From the NCBI RefSeq assembly GCF_003014595.1, contig NZ_PYGK01000019.1, positions 1 through 64,000 on the forward strand: a DNA stretch of 64,000 nt, in the 5' to 3' direction. This stretch comes from Chitinophaga ginsengisoli. Lineage in GTDB: Bacteria; Bacteroidota; Bacteroidia; Chitinophagales; Chitinophagaceae. Of this stretch, positions 42,570 to 51,948 are shown piece after piece. The position numbers were made by a program, and so were the translations under genes. Numbering within the stretch: the stretch's first letter is position 1; every line of letters starts with the position of its first letter. A model generated the notes under the pieces. The model made no database searches, was not told the origin of the DNA, and saw nothing but the letters and a program-made list of their open reading frames with translations.

Positions 42570-43487
42570 ATGGACACTAAAACATACCCATTAATCAATA
42601 CCGTAGAGGATTACCATGACTTTAAGATAAAGAAACTGAACAGCAAGGGGATCATGACCGCTTCCAGCCACCAGTTTTGCTTTTTCACATCTGAAGCGTG
42701 TTTGCATCAGGATGCCATTCCCTACCGGAAACGTGACTTCTTCAAAGTCACCTATCTGCGGGGCGATTACATTGTTCATTACGGCGATGAAAGCATCCGT
42801 ATGAAAGGGGCTTCCCTTTCTATCTTCAGCCCGGCTGTTTCCTATACAATTGAAACTATTGAAGAAGAGTACAGTGCAGGATACTTTATATTCACAGACT
42901 ATTTCTACAACGATTTCTTCAAGAGTCCTATTACACAGTTCCCCCTATTTAAAAACGGGATCAAAACGATTTATGCGCTCGATGCTGAAAAAGAAATGCG
43001 TACGCGGGACCTGTTTAATAAAATTCAGGATTTAGCTAAATCTGACTACCCATACAGGTTTGACCTCATCAGAAATACCATCAATGAATTACTACATTAT
43101 GCCAATACTCTGACGCCGTCTGCCGAGCAGGCGCATTCAATTTCCGCTAAAGAGCGGCTTGTGAATGTATTTAGTGAGATGCTCGAAAACCAGTTTCCGG
43201 TTGACCCGCATAATGATACCCAATTACTTCGGACTGCGGGCGATTTCGCCGATCAGCTACATGTACATGTCAATTATTTAAACCGCGTTACCAAAGAGAT
43301 CACCGGCAAAACCAGCCGGGACCAGATCTACGAACGCTTTCTCAAAGAATCCATGATATTACTCAATCACTCCAACTGGTCAATTGCCGAAATTGCCTAT
43401 AGCCTGGGGTATAAAGATGTTTCCCATTTTAATCATTTCTTCAAAAAGATGACGAATACCCGTCCTTCTGATTACAGAAAAAGATAA
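42570..43487 (+). CDS. AraC family transcriptional regulator
   Basis: About 305 residues from the ATG at 42570 (MDTKTYPLINTVEDYHDF); a TTG at 42561 is also open. The N-terminal cupin-like part contains SLSIFSPAVSYTIE. The HTH region has FADQLHVHVNYLNRVTKEITGKTS and SIAEIAYSLGYKDVSHFNHFFKKMT. It closely resembles the regulator at 46128 in the HTH linker (LENQFP, DFAD, VHVNYLNR, KEITGK), so the two are paralogues. It probably controls the SDR gene before it. Confidence 0.88.
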   Translation: MDTKTYPLINTVEDYHDFKIKKLNSKGIMTASSHQFCFFTSEACLHQDAIPYRKRDFFKVTYLRGDYIVHYGDESIRMKGASLSIFSPAVSYTIETIEEEYSAGYFIFTDYFYNDFFKSPITQFPLFKNGIKTIYALDAEKEMRTRDLFNKIQDLAKSDYPYRFDLIRNTINELLHYANTLTPSAEQAHSISAKERLVNVFSEMLENQFPVDPHNDTQLLRTAGDFADQLHVHVNYLNRVTKEITGKTSRDQIYERFLKESMILLNHSNWSIAEIAYSLGYKDVSHFNHFFKKMTNTRPSDYRKR

Positions 43488-43604
43488 GAAGCAGGAATTG
43501 CCCCACTCAGCCTTTTACCATCGCTTACCGCAAAAAATCCGATCTTTGAACCCTACACCACGGAAAACTACCCCATTACCTTGTACTTAAAAATAACACC
43601 AAAC

Positions 43605-44159
43605 ATGAACGGAAGGAAAATCGTAATAATAGACCCGCAAAATGACTTTACCTGCTTAGAGGGTCTTTATGCCAGCAGACATAAGGAAATAAGTCAGATA
43701 CACAATGCTAAAAGCAGCATTAATAGAATATTATCCTTACAGGAAAAAAAGAATATTATCATTCTTCGTTCCGACTACAGAGAGGACCAGTTTGAACCCG
43801 GATTGACAATTTGTTTACCCGATACTTTCGGCCATCAGATAGACAGTGATCTGAATGTAGATGAATCCTTCACATGTATCACAAAAACTGAACACAGTGG
43901 ATTCTCTTCCGAAAGCTTTATTAATTTCCTGAAGGATACAGGCACCAGGGTGCTGTTCCTGTGTGGATTCCTGGCTGAATACTGTGTTAAAAAAACGGCC
44001 CTCGATGCACTGGAACACGGATATGACGTTTATCTTATTGAAGACTGTATTGGCACGGGAGATGATGTTCAGTTCAGAAAACAGGAGATGATCCATGAAC
44101 TGGAATCCAAAGGAGCTACCATCATTAACAGCAATGTTTATCTTGAAAGGATCTTTTAG
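43605..44159 (+). CDS. Isochorismatase-family cysteine hydrolase
   Basis: About 184 residues from the ATG at 43605 (MNGRKIVIIDPQNDF). The catalytic triad is visible: Asp in IDPQNDF, Lys in ITKTEHSGF, and Cys127 in LAEYCVKKTALDALEHGYDV. Members hydrolyse nicotinamide, ureas or other amides, or isochorismate; the exact substrate is not readable. It is convergent with the sulfatase gene; a shared terminator lies between them. Confidence 0.87.
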   Translation: MNGRKIVIIDPQNDFTCLEGLYASRHKEISQIHNAKSSINRILSLQEKKNIIILRSDYREDQFEPGLTICLPDTFGHQIDSDLNVDESFTCITKTEHSGFSSESFINFLKDTGTRVLFLCGFLAEYCVKKTALDALEHGYDVYLIEDCIGTGDDVQFRKQEMIHELESKGATIINSNVYLERIF

Positions 44160-44201
44160 GGGATGATAAATAACCGGATAACAGGATCGCCTTCAATGAA
44201 C

Positions 44202-44233
44202 AGCGCTTTCAGATCCGACGACCTGAAAGCGCT
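44202..44233. terminator. Bidirectional terminator
   Basis: An 11-bp perfect stem (AGCGCTTTCAG with CTGAAAGCGCT, 10-base loop) between the convergent isochorismatase and sulfatase genes. Confidence 0.6.
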
Positions 44234-44254
44234 TAGATTATTTCTCAGAAATGA

Positions 44255-45805
44255 TTACGCTGAAACACTATCCAGCCGGGGTTCCTGCACCTGTTCAGTT
44301 TCCTGCGGCGCCCTCACTCTCAGTTTGGCTATTTCCAGCTTATGTAGTTGTCTTTCCAGGTCCTCCCTGATTTCCCTGTATGCGGGATCATACGCCAGGT
44401 TGGTATATTCAGAAGGATCATTGACCAGATCATACAGTTCATACTGGTTGTAATAAGCACCCGCCGCATCAAAATAATAACTATACTTCCATTTCTCTGT
44501 GCGAATACACCGGATACGATTCGCTGCATTTACCACAGACCATTGACTGTTAGAACCTGCCTTTGTATCATCGAAGGTAAATAAGATACTATCCTGTACA
44601 GGCGTACCATCTTCCATGATTGGCAACAGACTGGTGCCTGCAAGTCCGGTAGGAGGATTTGACACCTTGGCCATCTCAATAAACGTCGGCAGGAGATCTG
44701 CCAATGTTGCCAGGGCCATTGATTGTTGAACAGGATGGCCTGAGAATAAAACAGGATTGGAAATCACCAGGGGAATCCGTATAGCTTCTTCATAAGCTAC
44801 AAAGGTCTTCTGACGTAGTCCGCCGTGTGCAAGCCCCATTTCTCCATGGTCTGAAGTAAAGGTAACGATGGCACTATCTGCCAGGCTTTTACCATTGCCA
44901 TCTTTGGCATACAATTCTTTGATCAGGTAACCGATCTCTTTGTCGACCCAGCTTAACAGATAACCATAAAAATTGATGTAATTCAGCTTTTGTTCTGTTG
45001 TAGCTAAAGGTCCCAGTAAACCAGCCATTCCTATTAAGATCTGTTCCTGGGCCATTGGTTTTTTATTAGCCAGTAGATGCTCATTCACGGTATCAGGCAG
45101 GCCGATCTCTCTTCCGGACCAGGAATCAGCATGATATCCTGAGGTGCCGGCGGTATTGGGATAAGCCAATACATCGTGTGGGTTCACCAACGATACGATC
45201 AGGCAATAAGGCTTGTGGTAGCCTGCCGCTCTCTGTGCTTTTACCCCCTGCAGATATTTGATCGCTTCTGCCACATAGCGGGCATCATGATTGGCATACC
45301 CGCCGCCAAAATTTAAAGGGTTCACATCTTCCCCCGCATCCGGTGCTACCCAGCCCATGGCGCCGAATAGCGCAATATCTGCAGGCGTTAGGTTATCATA
45401 ATTGGTCACAGCGCCATTACCGGCCACACCTTTACTCATATGCCATTTACCACGGTACTGCACATCATAGCCTTCATTCCAGAGTACATTCATGATGTTT
45501 GGTAAAGATGTACTAAGAGTTGGTTCCGCAGGTGACAGAGGACCTCCTATGGTCAGCGTCTGGGAAACATGGTGCTTGGCGGGGTAAATTCCTGTAAATA
45601 GGGTAGCCCGGCTGGGAGAACACATACAGGTGTTGCAGAAGGCCCTGTCAAAACTGAACCCGTTCTTCTTCAGAAAGGTCAGTGTCGGAAGATTTTTCTC
45701 CTCCCATCCCGGGGGAAAATGTTGTGTTGCACGCTGTTCATCGGTGATGATCAGAATGATGTCTGGCTGTTCGCCAAGTTGTGCTAACTTTTGTTTGAAG
45801 TCCAT
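44255..45805 (-). CDS. Sulfatase-family hydrolase, apparently cytosolic
   Basis: 516 residues. The metal site is IILIITDEQRATQHF. The formylglycine signature is C62-S-P-S-R66 in CMCSPSRATLFTG, followed by IYPAKHH. FTSDHGEMGLAHG and WKYSYYFD follow further on. No signal peptide is seen (start MDFKQKLAQLGEQPD), which is unusual for glycan sulfatases of this phylum and suggests a choline-sulfatase- or phosphonate-monoesterase-like role on a small cytosolic substrate, or export by another route (inference). It is divergent from the AraC regulator at 46128. Confidence 0.85.
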   Translation of the reverse strand: MDFKQKLAQLGEQPDIILIITDEQRATQHFPPGWEEKNLPTLTFLKKNGFSFDRAFCNTCMCSPSRATLFTGIYPAKHHVSQTLTIGGPLSPAEPTLSTSLPNIMNVLWNEGYDVQYRGKWHMSKGVAGNGAVTNYDNLTPADIALFGAMGWVAPDAGEDVNPLNFGGGYANHDARYVAEAIKYLQGVKAQRAAGYHKPYCLIVSLVNPHDVLAYPNTAGTSGYHADSWSGREIGLPDTVNEHLLANKKPMAQEQILIGMAGLLGPLATTEQKLNYINFYGYLLSWVDKEIGYLIKELYAKDGNGKSLADSAIVTFTSDHGEMGLAHGGLRQKTFVAYEEAIRIPLVISNPVLFSGHPVQQSMALATLADLLPTFIEMAKVSNPPTGLAGTSLLPIMEDGTPVQDSILFTFDDTKAGSNSQWSVVNAANRIRCIRTEKWKYSYYFDAAGAYYNQYELYDLVNDPSEYTNLAYDPAYREIREDLERQLHKLEIAKLRVRAPQETEQVQEPRLDSVSA

Positions 45806-45954
45806 GGTGTATGGTGTTTTTATTAGGAAATTGGGATTGAGATCAACTGTTTTGGAGCACAGTTCGCTGTGGCGAGATCAATTTCAACTGCAGTAAATGT
45901 ACGGTCATCCCTTACTAACTAAATAGTTTCCTTTTTGTTCAAAATAGGTATCAT

Positions 45955-46018
45955 ATAATGTTACGTTCATTCAGAACCCGTTATTATGTGAATCCGGCGG
46001 GAACATAGGTAACATTAT
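45955..46018. promoter_or_regulatory. Inverted repeat in the sulfatase/AraC divergent region
   Basis: ATAATGTTAC (45955-45964) and its exact complement GTAACATTAT (46009-46018) flank 44 bp. The 322-bp region 45806-46127 has no other gene. The repeat is a candidate binding site for the AraC regulator at 46128, which would control the sulfatase and itself. This is inferred from position and symmetry only. Confidence 0.4.
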
Positions 46019-46115
46019 AGTGTATTATTACTCACTCCTTCCGGACGTCCCAGGTACAGTTACAGCCCCCGCACCGGAATCGGAGATCTGACACAATAAA
46101 AAGGTTTGAATTTGT

Positions 46116-46123
46116 TAATTTTG
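46116..46123 (+). promoter_or_regulatory. -7 box of the AraC gene, leaderless geometry
   Basis: TAATTTTG matches TAnnTTTG and ends four bases before the ATG at 46128. No good -33 TTTG is seen at the expected distance, which would fit an activator-dependent promoter. Confidence 0.5.
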
Positions 46124-46127
46124 CCAG

Positions 46128-47012
46128 ATGAACAGACATCTTGAATGCAGCGTTGCAGCCTGCCGTTCTTCCGACCTGAAACTGAAAGGTTTTAAAGTTC
46201 ACGAGATCACCGGACCCGCATATGCGTCACTCTCCTATGGCAGAAGGGACTGTTATAAAATAGTGCTGGCTACCGGCGACATGAACATCTGTTATGGCGA
46301 TAAAACAATCGACATCAATGATACTTTCCTGTTTTTTGGCAATCCCCATATACCCTACTCCACAGAGCATCGTTCTCCTGAACAAAAAGGCTATGCCTGC
46401 CTGTTTACGGAAGAATTTATCGACAGCAGGGAACGGAAAGAAAGTTTACTGAATGCATCGATCTTCCGCATTGACGGTATTCCTGTGATCCCTGTAAGCA
46501 GCGAACAAGCAACGTTTATCGAGGGACTTTACCAAAGGATGCTTTCCGTATACAGTGGCGATTATGAGCGGAAGGACGAAATGCTCCGGAGCTGCATAGA
46601 CCTCATTATTCATGAGGCATTGAGAATACAGCCACAACATGGGTTGAAGCAAAGGAACGCGGCTGCGAGAATCACCTGTTTATTTACCGACCTGCTGGAA
46701 AAACAATTCCCCATAGAGAACACAGCAGATCCTCTCAGGCTGAGAACTGCCCAGGACTTCGCAGATGGTCTGGCCGTTCACGTAAACTATCTCAATCGCT
46801 CAGTAAAGGAAATTACAGGGAAACCTATATCAGTACACATCGCCGAGCGTATCACCACCGAGGCAAAAGCACTTTTACAGCACACCAACTGGAGCATCGC
46901 CGACATTGCCTATGCCCTTGGCTTTGAATACCCCAGCTACTTCAACAACTACTTTAAGAGAGTCGCCGGCATTACCCCCAACTCCTTCAGGAAGGATAAG
47001 GGGAAAGTATGA
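46128..47012 (+). CDS. AraC family transcriptional regulator
   Basis: 294 residues. The N-terminal sensory region includes CYGDKTIDINDTFLFFGNP and the HTH has FADGLAVHVNYLNRSVKEIT and SIADIAYALGFEYPSYFNNYFKRVAG. It is a paralogue of the regulator at 42570. It is divergent from the sulfatase and lies upstream of an alpha/beta hydrolase, so it may control either. Confidence 0.9.
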   Translation: MNRHLECSVAACRSSDLKLKGFKVHEITGPAYASLSYGRRDCYKIVLATGDMNICYGDKTIDINDTFLFFGNPHIPYSTEHRSPEQKGYACLFTEEFIDSRERKESLLNASIFRIDGIPVIPVSSEQATFIEGLYQRMLSVYSGDYERKDEMLRSCIDLIIHEALRIQPQHGLKQRNAAARITCLFTDLLEKQFPIENTADPLRLRTAQDFADGLAVHVNYLNRSVKEITGKPISVHIAERITTEAKALLQHTNWSIADIAYALGFEYPSYFNNYFKRVAGITPNSFRKDKGKV

Positions 47013-47093
47013 AAATCATAATTTTCCGTTTGATTCTCTTTAAAATTGACCGCTGCTTAACCGGAGCTTTGTATGCATAAATCAAATGAAGTG

Positions 47094-47115
47094 ATCAGCC
47101 ATCGCGGCTGATTTT
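47094..47115 (+). terminator. Terminator after the AraC gene
   Basis: A 7-bp stem ATCAGCC / GGCTGAT, loop ATCGC, followed by TTT. It separates the AraC gene from the hydrolase at 47142. Confidence 0.5.
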
Positions 47116-47141
47116 ACATTAAACTTTATAATACAAGCATC

Positions 47142-48113
47142 ATGGAAAAAGTAGCATCGAATGGATCAGCCCTATCAGCAACGGCTATAGCCGGCAATGG
47201 CGTTCTCAGTACACCTGTTCCGGTCATCTCTGTAAGCCCTGTTGTACTGCCTGCACCCGGACGAGGCATAGACCTGCAGGTAAGGGTTTCCGCACCTGTA
47301 AACGGCCAGCAGCTGCCGATCATTGTCTTCGCACATGGTTACGGGTCTTCATTAGACGGTTATGCGCCACTCGTTAATTTCTGGACGGCGCATGGCTTTG
47401 TAGTGATACAGCCCACCTTTCTCGATTCAAGAACGCTTGGACTCAGCCCTGAAGATTCCCGGACACCCGAGATCTGGCGGTTCCGCGTGGAGGATATGAA
47501 GCGTATACTTGACAATCTCGACCTTATTGTAGATGCCCTTCCTGGATTGAAAGAACGTATTGACCGCAACCGCATTGCGGCAGTCGGACATTCATTTGGC
47601 GCACAGACGACAGGTATGTTATTGGGCGCACGTGTTATTGGTCCCGATGGTACCCCGGGAGAAGATATGTCTGACCCACGGATCAAGGCAGGGGTACTGC
47701 TTTGCGCAGCTGGCCGTGGTGGCGCAGACCTCAGTCCTTTTGCAGCGGAACATTTTCCGTTTATGAATCCTGACTATGCTGGAATGACGCCTCCTACCCT
47801 GGTGGTTTGGGGCGACAAGGATGACTCTTTCCTCACCGTTCGCGGACCGGAATGGTTCACTGATGCGTATACCCTGAGCGAAGGACCGAAGTCACTGCTT
47901 ACCTTGTTTGGAGGAGAGCATTTGCTAGGTGGGATTTCCGGTTATCTTGTAACAGAAACCTCAGATGAGAATCCTGCACGGGTGGCCGCGGTACAACGGC
48001 TTACCTGGGCTTACCTCCGCAGTCAACTATACGCAGAAAATGCCGTTTGGTTAGCAGCATGTGCCGAGTTAACGGAAAGCCCTAATCCAATAGGACGGGT
48101 TGAAGATAAATGA
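47142..48113 (+). CDS. Alpha/beta hydrolase (chlorophyllase/PETase-like group)
   Basis: 323 residues without an obvious signal peptide. FAHGYGSSLDGYAPL forms the oxyanion region. VGHSFGAQTTGMLLG carries the nucleophile Ser, VVWGDKDDSFL the acidic residue and GGEHLLGGISGY the His. It resembles the dienelactone-hydrolase / chlorophyllase-like group that includes polyester hydrolases, but the substrate is not evident. It follows the AraC regulator at 46128. Confidence 0.83.
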   Translation: MEKVASNGSALSATAIAGNGVLSTPVPVISVSPVVLPAPGRGIDLQVRVSAPVNGQQLPIIVFAHGYGSSLDGYAPLVNFWTAHGFVVIQPTFLDSRTLGLSPEDSRTPEIWRFRVEDMKRILDNLDLIVDALPGLKERIDRNRIAAVGHSFGAQTTGMLLGARVIGPDGTPGEDMSDPRIKAGVLLCAAGRGGADLSPFAAEHFPFMNPDYAGMTPPTLVVWGDKDDSFLTVRGPEWFTDAYTLSEGPKSLLTLFGGEHLLGGISGYLVTETSDENPARVAAVQRLTWAYLRSQLYAENAVWLAACAELTESPNPIGRVEDK

Positions 48114-48171
48114 GTATCTGAAGGAGAGATAAAGCTGGCCATATTCAAGCTATGCTATTAGACTTTTTAGG

Positions 48172-48194
48172 CCCGCTCTAAGAGAGCGGGTTTT
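48172..48194 (+). terminator. Terminator of the hydrolase gene
   Basis: An 8-bp stem (CCCGCTCT with AGAGCGGG, 3-base loop) followed by TTTTT. It lies between convergent genes. Confidence 0.8.
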
Positions 48195-48200
48195 TATATA

Positions 48201-48698
48201 TCAGCCAACAGTCCTGTTTTCCAAAAATGAACGGATTGTAATACCCGATTTATCAGCCAGTCTGTCCTTTTCTTCTAAAAACTGTTGTTCGTCAAATACG
48301 CGAATACCAACATAAATACCCATTGGCGCAAAATTCCGCTCAGTGAAATAATAACCATTCGACAATCGGATATAAGCAGCACGCTCGTAATCCCGTTCAT
48401 CATTCTCATAGCAGAAAAGAAAGTCTACTATTGTTTGTCCTATTAAACATTTCGCACCTTCATCACTAATGGCCTTCCCATTGTCGAACCTCTCCTGAAA
48501 ATACGCCTGACTTTCCGGCGTCAACCGGACATACTCATCATCGTCATCATTGGGAATATCAATGATGCTATTGTTATTCAGTTTGATGTATGTATAAAAT
48601 GATTGGACGCTATATTCATCGTCATTCTCCGGAGAGTAACAAAAACGTACTCCGGCTATTTCCTGTCCAATTAAATCAGATAATTTAAGGGTATCCAT
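48201..48698 (-). CDS. Acidic hypothetical protein with an internal duplication
   Basis: 165 residues, soluble, very acidic. Two segments repeat: LIGQEIAGVRFCYSPENDDE (residues 9-28) with FYTYIKLNN, and LIGQTIVDFLFCYENDERDY (85-104) with AAYIRLSNG. Thus the protein is two copies of one alpha/beta unit. No catalytic residues are visible and I know no family name. It lies upstream of no clear partner; the ABC permease gene is on the same strand 70 bp before it. Confidence 0.65.
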   Translation of the reverse strand: MDTLKLSDLIGQEIAGVRFCYSPENDDEYSVQSFYTYIKLNNNSIIDIPNDDDDEYVRLTPESQAYFQERFDNGKAISDEGAKCLIGQTIVDFLFCYENDERDYERAAYIRLSNGYYFTERNFAPMGIYVGIRVFDEQQFLEEKDRLADKSGITIRSFLENRTVG

Positions 48699-48768
48699 AA
48701 ATGCATAAATATTGGATCGACAATCGTATTCTCTCCCAATTTACACCTCTTTGTTAAAACCACCACAC

Positions 48769-51156
48769 TTACTCCAGTCGCAGGCTCTTCACAGGATTCA
48801 TTAACGCTGCGCTAATGCTTTGAAAACTTACTGTCAGCAGGGCAATCACCAATGCACCTACGCCTGCTGCTGCAAAGATCCACCACGTTATTTCAGTATG
48901 ATAATCATACTTCAGTAACCAGGACTGCAGAAAATAATAGGCGACGGGCGTCGCTATCAGACAAGCAAACAGCACGAGCAACACAAAATCTTTTGTCAGC
49001 AAGCCCCAGATATTTAATACAGAAGCTCCCAGTACCTTGCGCACACCAATTTCTTTAAAACGTTGTTCTGCCATAAATGCCGCCATACCGAACAATCCCA
49101 GGCAGCTGATGAAAATAGCCAGTCCTGCAAAACACCCTGCCAGCTTACCGATACGTTCTTCATCGCTGAACTTCTTTGCATATTCTTCACTCACAAATTT
49201 GTAAGAGAATGGTTCGGCCGGAGCATACGCCCTACAAACTGCTGTTATCTTATCGATGGCATCATGCGCACTCGCCTGCGGATTGATCCTGATGTTCATG
49301 TAGTCAAAGAAACCCGCTTTACCCATGCGGAAAATAGTTGGTTTAACCGGCTCATAAGGTGATCCCATCACCATATCCTTTATGACACCAATAACGTGCA
49401 ACTGCTTTGTCCCCACCTGTACGATCTTCCCTATCGGGTTCTTAAGCCCCATATATTTCACCGCTGTTTCATTTAATATCAGACCGGATGAATCAGTAAG
49501 GAACTGACTGGAAAAATCCCTTCCGGCGGTAAACTGCCAGCCTACTGTTTTGCCATATGTGGTAGTAACGCCGATATTACCAAATTCAGCGGTCATAGCC
49601 GGGTCTTTTCCTGACCAGTCAAGATCCCCTCTTGAATTATTGACACCCGTCGCCGGACTTGATGACGCCGCAATTCCCATAATAGTACCTGATTTCAGCA
49701 GGTCTTCCTGTATCGCCTCAAAATGATCGCGCAGCGCAGTGGAACTGGTTTCTATATAAATCAGTCCATCGCGGCTATATCCTACTGGCCGGTCACGGGC
49801 AAACTGTATCTGCCGGAAAACGATCAGGGTACCGGTGATTAAAACAACAGCCACCGTAAACTGTAACACGACCAGCACACTTCTGGGAACAGTAGCCAGC
49901 CGGCCCGCTTTAAAAGTGCCTTTTAACGCTTTTACCGGCTTAAAGGACGACAGGTACAACGCGGGGTAACTACCGGCAATAAATCCCGCAAATAAGGTAA
50001 AACCAAGGCATGCCAGCCAGAAAACAGGACTCGCCCATAAGATGAACATCTTCTTATTAGCCACTTCATTGAAAAACGGCAATGCCAGTAATACCCATGC
50101 CAGCGAAAGCATGAATGCCAGCAGGGCAATCAGTACAGACTCAGCATAGAACTGACCGATCAACTGTCTTCTCAGCGATCCTACCGCCTTACGAATGCCT
50201 ACTTCCCTGGCACGTTTTTCACTCCTGGCCGTGCTGAGGTTCATGAAATTGATACAGGCCAGCAACAGCACAAATATGCCGATGATGCCGAATAGCCACA
50301 CGTACAGTATTGCTCCGCCTGTATTGACACCGTTCTTAAAGGTGGCATATAAATGCCATTTCCGCATGGGCTGGAGGAAGAGCGCTGGTTGTGATGTATT
50401 GGCAGCTGCTCCCACCCTGTCACGCTTAATATGCTTTATTTTCTCCGAAAGTCTGGCCATATCAGCATGGTCATTCGCCTGTACATACATGAATAGGGAA
50501 TTATCAGTCCAGTTAGCAGGGTCCCGTTGTATCCAGTCTTTTGCATGCACATAAAAATCCCATGGCGCCATAAACGCGAGGTTATGAAAACTGCTCTGCT
50601 GCGGAAGATCATCATAAACACCGGTCACTTTAAATACCGCTTTCTGATCCAGCTTTACCAGTTGATCCATCGGATCATTTTCTCCAAATAACGCACTGGC
50701 CAGTGATTGTGAGAGTAAGATACCATTTGGGCCAGTTAGTCCCTGACGCGTGCCTTTCAGCATATGCAGCGTTAACATATCAGGGCTGGCTGCTCCCATA
50801 AACGCGCCGGCGTAGGATACGTTTTTATCACCCACACTCAACGTATGATTTTCCGTCCAGGAAGACATGACGATATGCTTAAACTCACTCCCATAACTTT
50901 CACGCATCGCCGCTTCCAATGGAAGCGGGATCGTCCGTTCCGTACGTATCGTCCCATCCAGCGTTTCCTGTTGCATCACCTGCGCGATCCTGTCGTAGTT
51001 GTCATGGTATTTGTCAAACGACAGTTCACTCCATATCCATAATCCGATCAACATGGCTACCGCCATACCTACAGACAAGCCCGTGATATTGATGAATGAA
51101 TGCGCTTTATTTTTACGCAGGTAGCGAAAGGCGACTTTAAGATAGTTTTTGAACAT
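48769..51156 (-). CDS. ABC-type FtsX/MacB-like permease
   Basis: 795 residues. It starts MFKNYLKVAFRYLRKNKAHSF and has one helix, a periplasmic MacB-type core domain, three helices (LFGIIGIFVLLLACINFMNL and following), a second core domain and three more helices, with the EIGVRKVLGAS and AREVGIRKAVGS motifs. Duplicated permeases of this kind occur in many copies in Chitinophaga. The ATPase subunit is not adjacent. It may export a peptide or lipoprotein or act in mechanotransmission (family knowledge, not seen here). Confidence 0.9.
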   Translation of the reverse strand: MFKNYLKVAFRYLRKNKAHSFINITGLSVGMAVAMLIGLWIWSELSFDKYHDNYDRIAQVMQQETLDGTIRTERTIPLPLEAAMRESYGSEFKHIVMSSWTENHTLSVGDKNVSYAGAFMGAASPDMLTLHMLKGTRQGLTGPNGILLSQSLASALFGENDPMDQLVKLDQKAVFKVTGVYDDLPQQSSFHNLAFMAPWDFYVHAKDWIQRDPANWTDNSLFMYVQANDHADMARLSEKIKHIKRDRVGAAANTSQPALFLQPMRKWHLYATFKNGVNTGGAILYVWLFGIIGIFVLLLACINFMNLSTARSEKRAREVGIRKAVGSLRRQLIGQFYAESVLIALLAFMLSLAWVLLALPFFNEVANKKMFILWASPVFWLACLGFTLFAGFIAGSYPALYLSSFKPVKALKGTFKAGRLATVPRSVLVVLQFTVAVVLITGTLIVFRQIQFARDRPVGYSRDGLIYIETSSTALRDHFEAIQEDLLKSGTIMGIAASSSPATGVNNSRGDLDWSGKDPAMTAEFGNIGVTTTYGKTVGWQFTAGRDFSSQFLTDSSGLILNETAVKYMGLKNPIGKIVQVGTKQLHVIGVIKDMVMGSPYEPVKPTIFRMGKAGFFDYMNIRINPQASAHDAIDKITAVCRAYAPAEPFSYKFVSEEYAKKFSDEERIGKLAGCFAGLAIFISCLGLFGMAAFMAEQRFKEIGVRKVLGASVLNIWGLLTKDFVLLVLFACLIATPVAYYFLQSWLLKYDYHTEITWWIFAAAGVGALVIALLTVSFQSISAALMNPVKSLRLE

Positions 51157-51324
51157 ACTGGCGGCATTATATCAGTGAAAGCAAAAGCAGCTGGTGTGGG
51201 TCAAAAAAAATGCCTGACCGGCAGGGTATTATAAACCAATAATTTATGTTGCATAGACACTATCAGGATGTCCGTTCCCGGACAAGCATGTCCGGTATTC
51301 AAACATGGAGGTCCTGAAATACAA

Positions 51325-51351
51325 ACAGCTGATGGGAACACCATCAGCTGT
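51325..51351 (-). terminator. Terminator of the 51373-51948 gene
   Basis: An 11-bp perfect stem (ACAGCTGATGG with CCATCAGCTGT, loop GAACA), 22 bp beyond the stop on the minus strand. Confidence 0.65.
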
Positions 51352-51372
51352 CTGAAAATATGTGATACTGTA

Positions 51373-51948
51373 TTATTTCATCTTCCTGTTGATCTTATCC
51401 TCAGTCGACGCAAGAATATTGATAGATTGCTGCAAACGATCATAGGCCACACTGGCATCCAGGGCAATGTCCCGCTTACTTACATCCAGACCGGCCAGGA
51501 ACGCTTCAAGATTAGACAAATACTGGGTGCCTTCACTGTTCAGCACATTAAAGATCTTGTCGTTCAGGCGGTCACCTTCTGCCCTTAATTCATTATTGGT
51601 AAGGTCAGTCACGTTACGCATTTCCCGGATCACATCCCCCATCTGCGTCTTCAGCGTCTCCAGGTTCTCCGGGTCCTTCTTGCCGGGAGCGATGTTGTTA
51701 CGGAAGATATTATCGGACAGATTTTTCCTGGTCTTCATATAAGTGATGAGGTTCTTTTTGAGCAATCCAAAGCTGCGGCTAAGCTCCTGTCCTTTTTCCT
51801 TAGTGAAGTATTTATCTACATCAGCATCAAGGTGCTTAGTCCAGTTGAGCAGACTCAGGGAAACATCTACCACCGGCAGGGTCTGTGCAAAGCTATTGGT
51901 GGCGGATAATAGAACGATAGCGAACGTTAAAATGCGACGGAAGATCAT
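51373..51948 (-). CDS. Secreted alpha-helical hypothetical protein
   Basis: 191 residues with a signal peptide (IFRRILTFAIVLLSATNSFAQ) and then an almost entirely helical, charged body (KEKGQELSRSFGLLKKNLI, LKTQMGDVIREMRNVTDLTN). No named family is recognised. It should be periplasmic. It is monocistronic, with its own terminator, upstream of a permease gene on the same strand but 200 bp apart. Confidence 0.65.
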   Translation of the reverse strand: MIFRRILTFAIVLLSATNSFAQTLPVVDVSLSLLNWTKHLDADVDKYFTKEKGQELSRSFGLLKKNLITYMKTRKNLSDNIFRNNIAPGKKDPENLETLKTQMGDVIREMRNVTDLTNNELRAEGDRLNDKIFNVLNSEGTQYLSNLEAFLAGLDVSKRDIALDASVAYDRLQQSINILASTEDKINRKMK

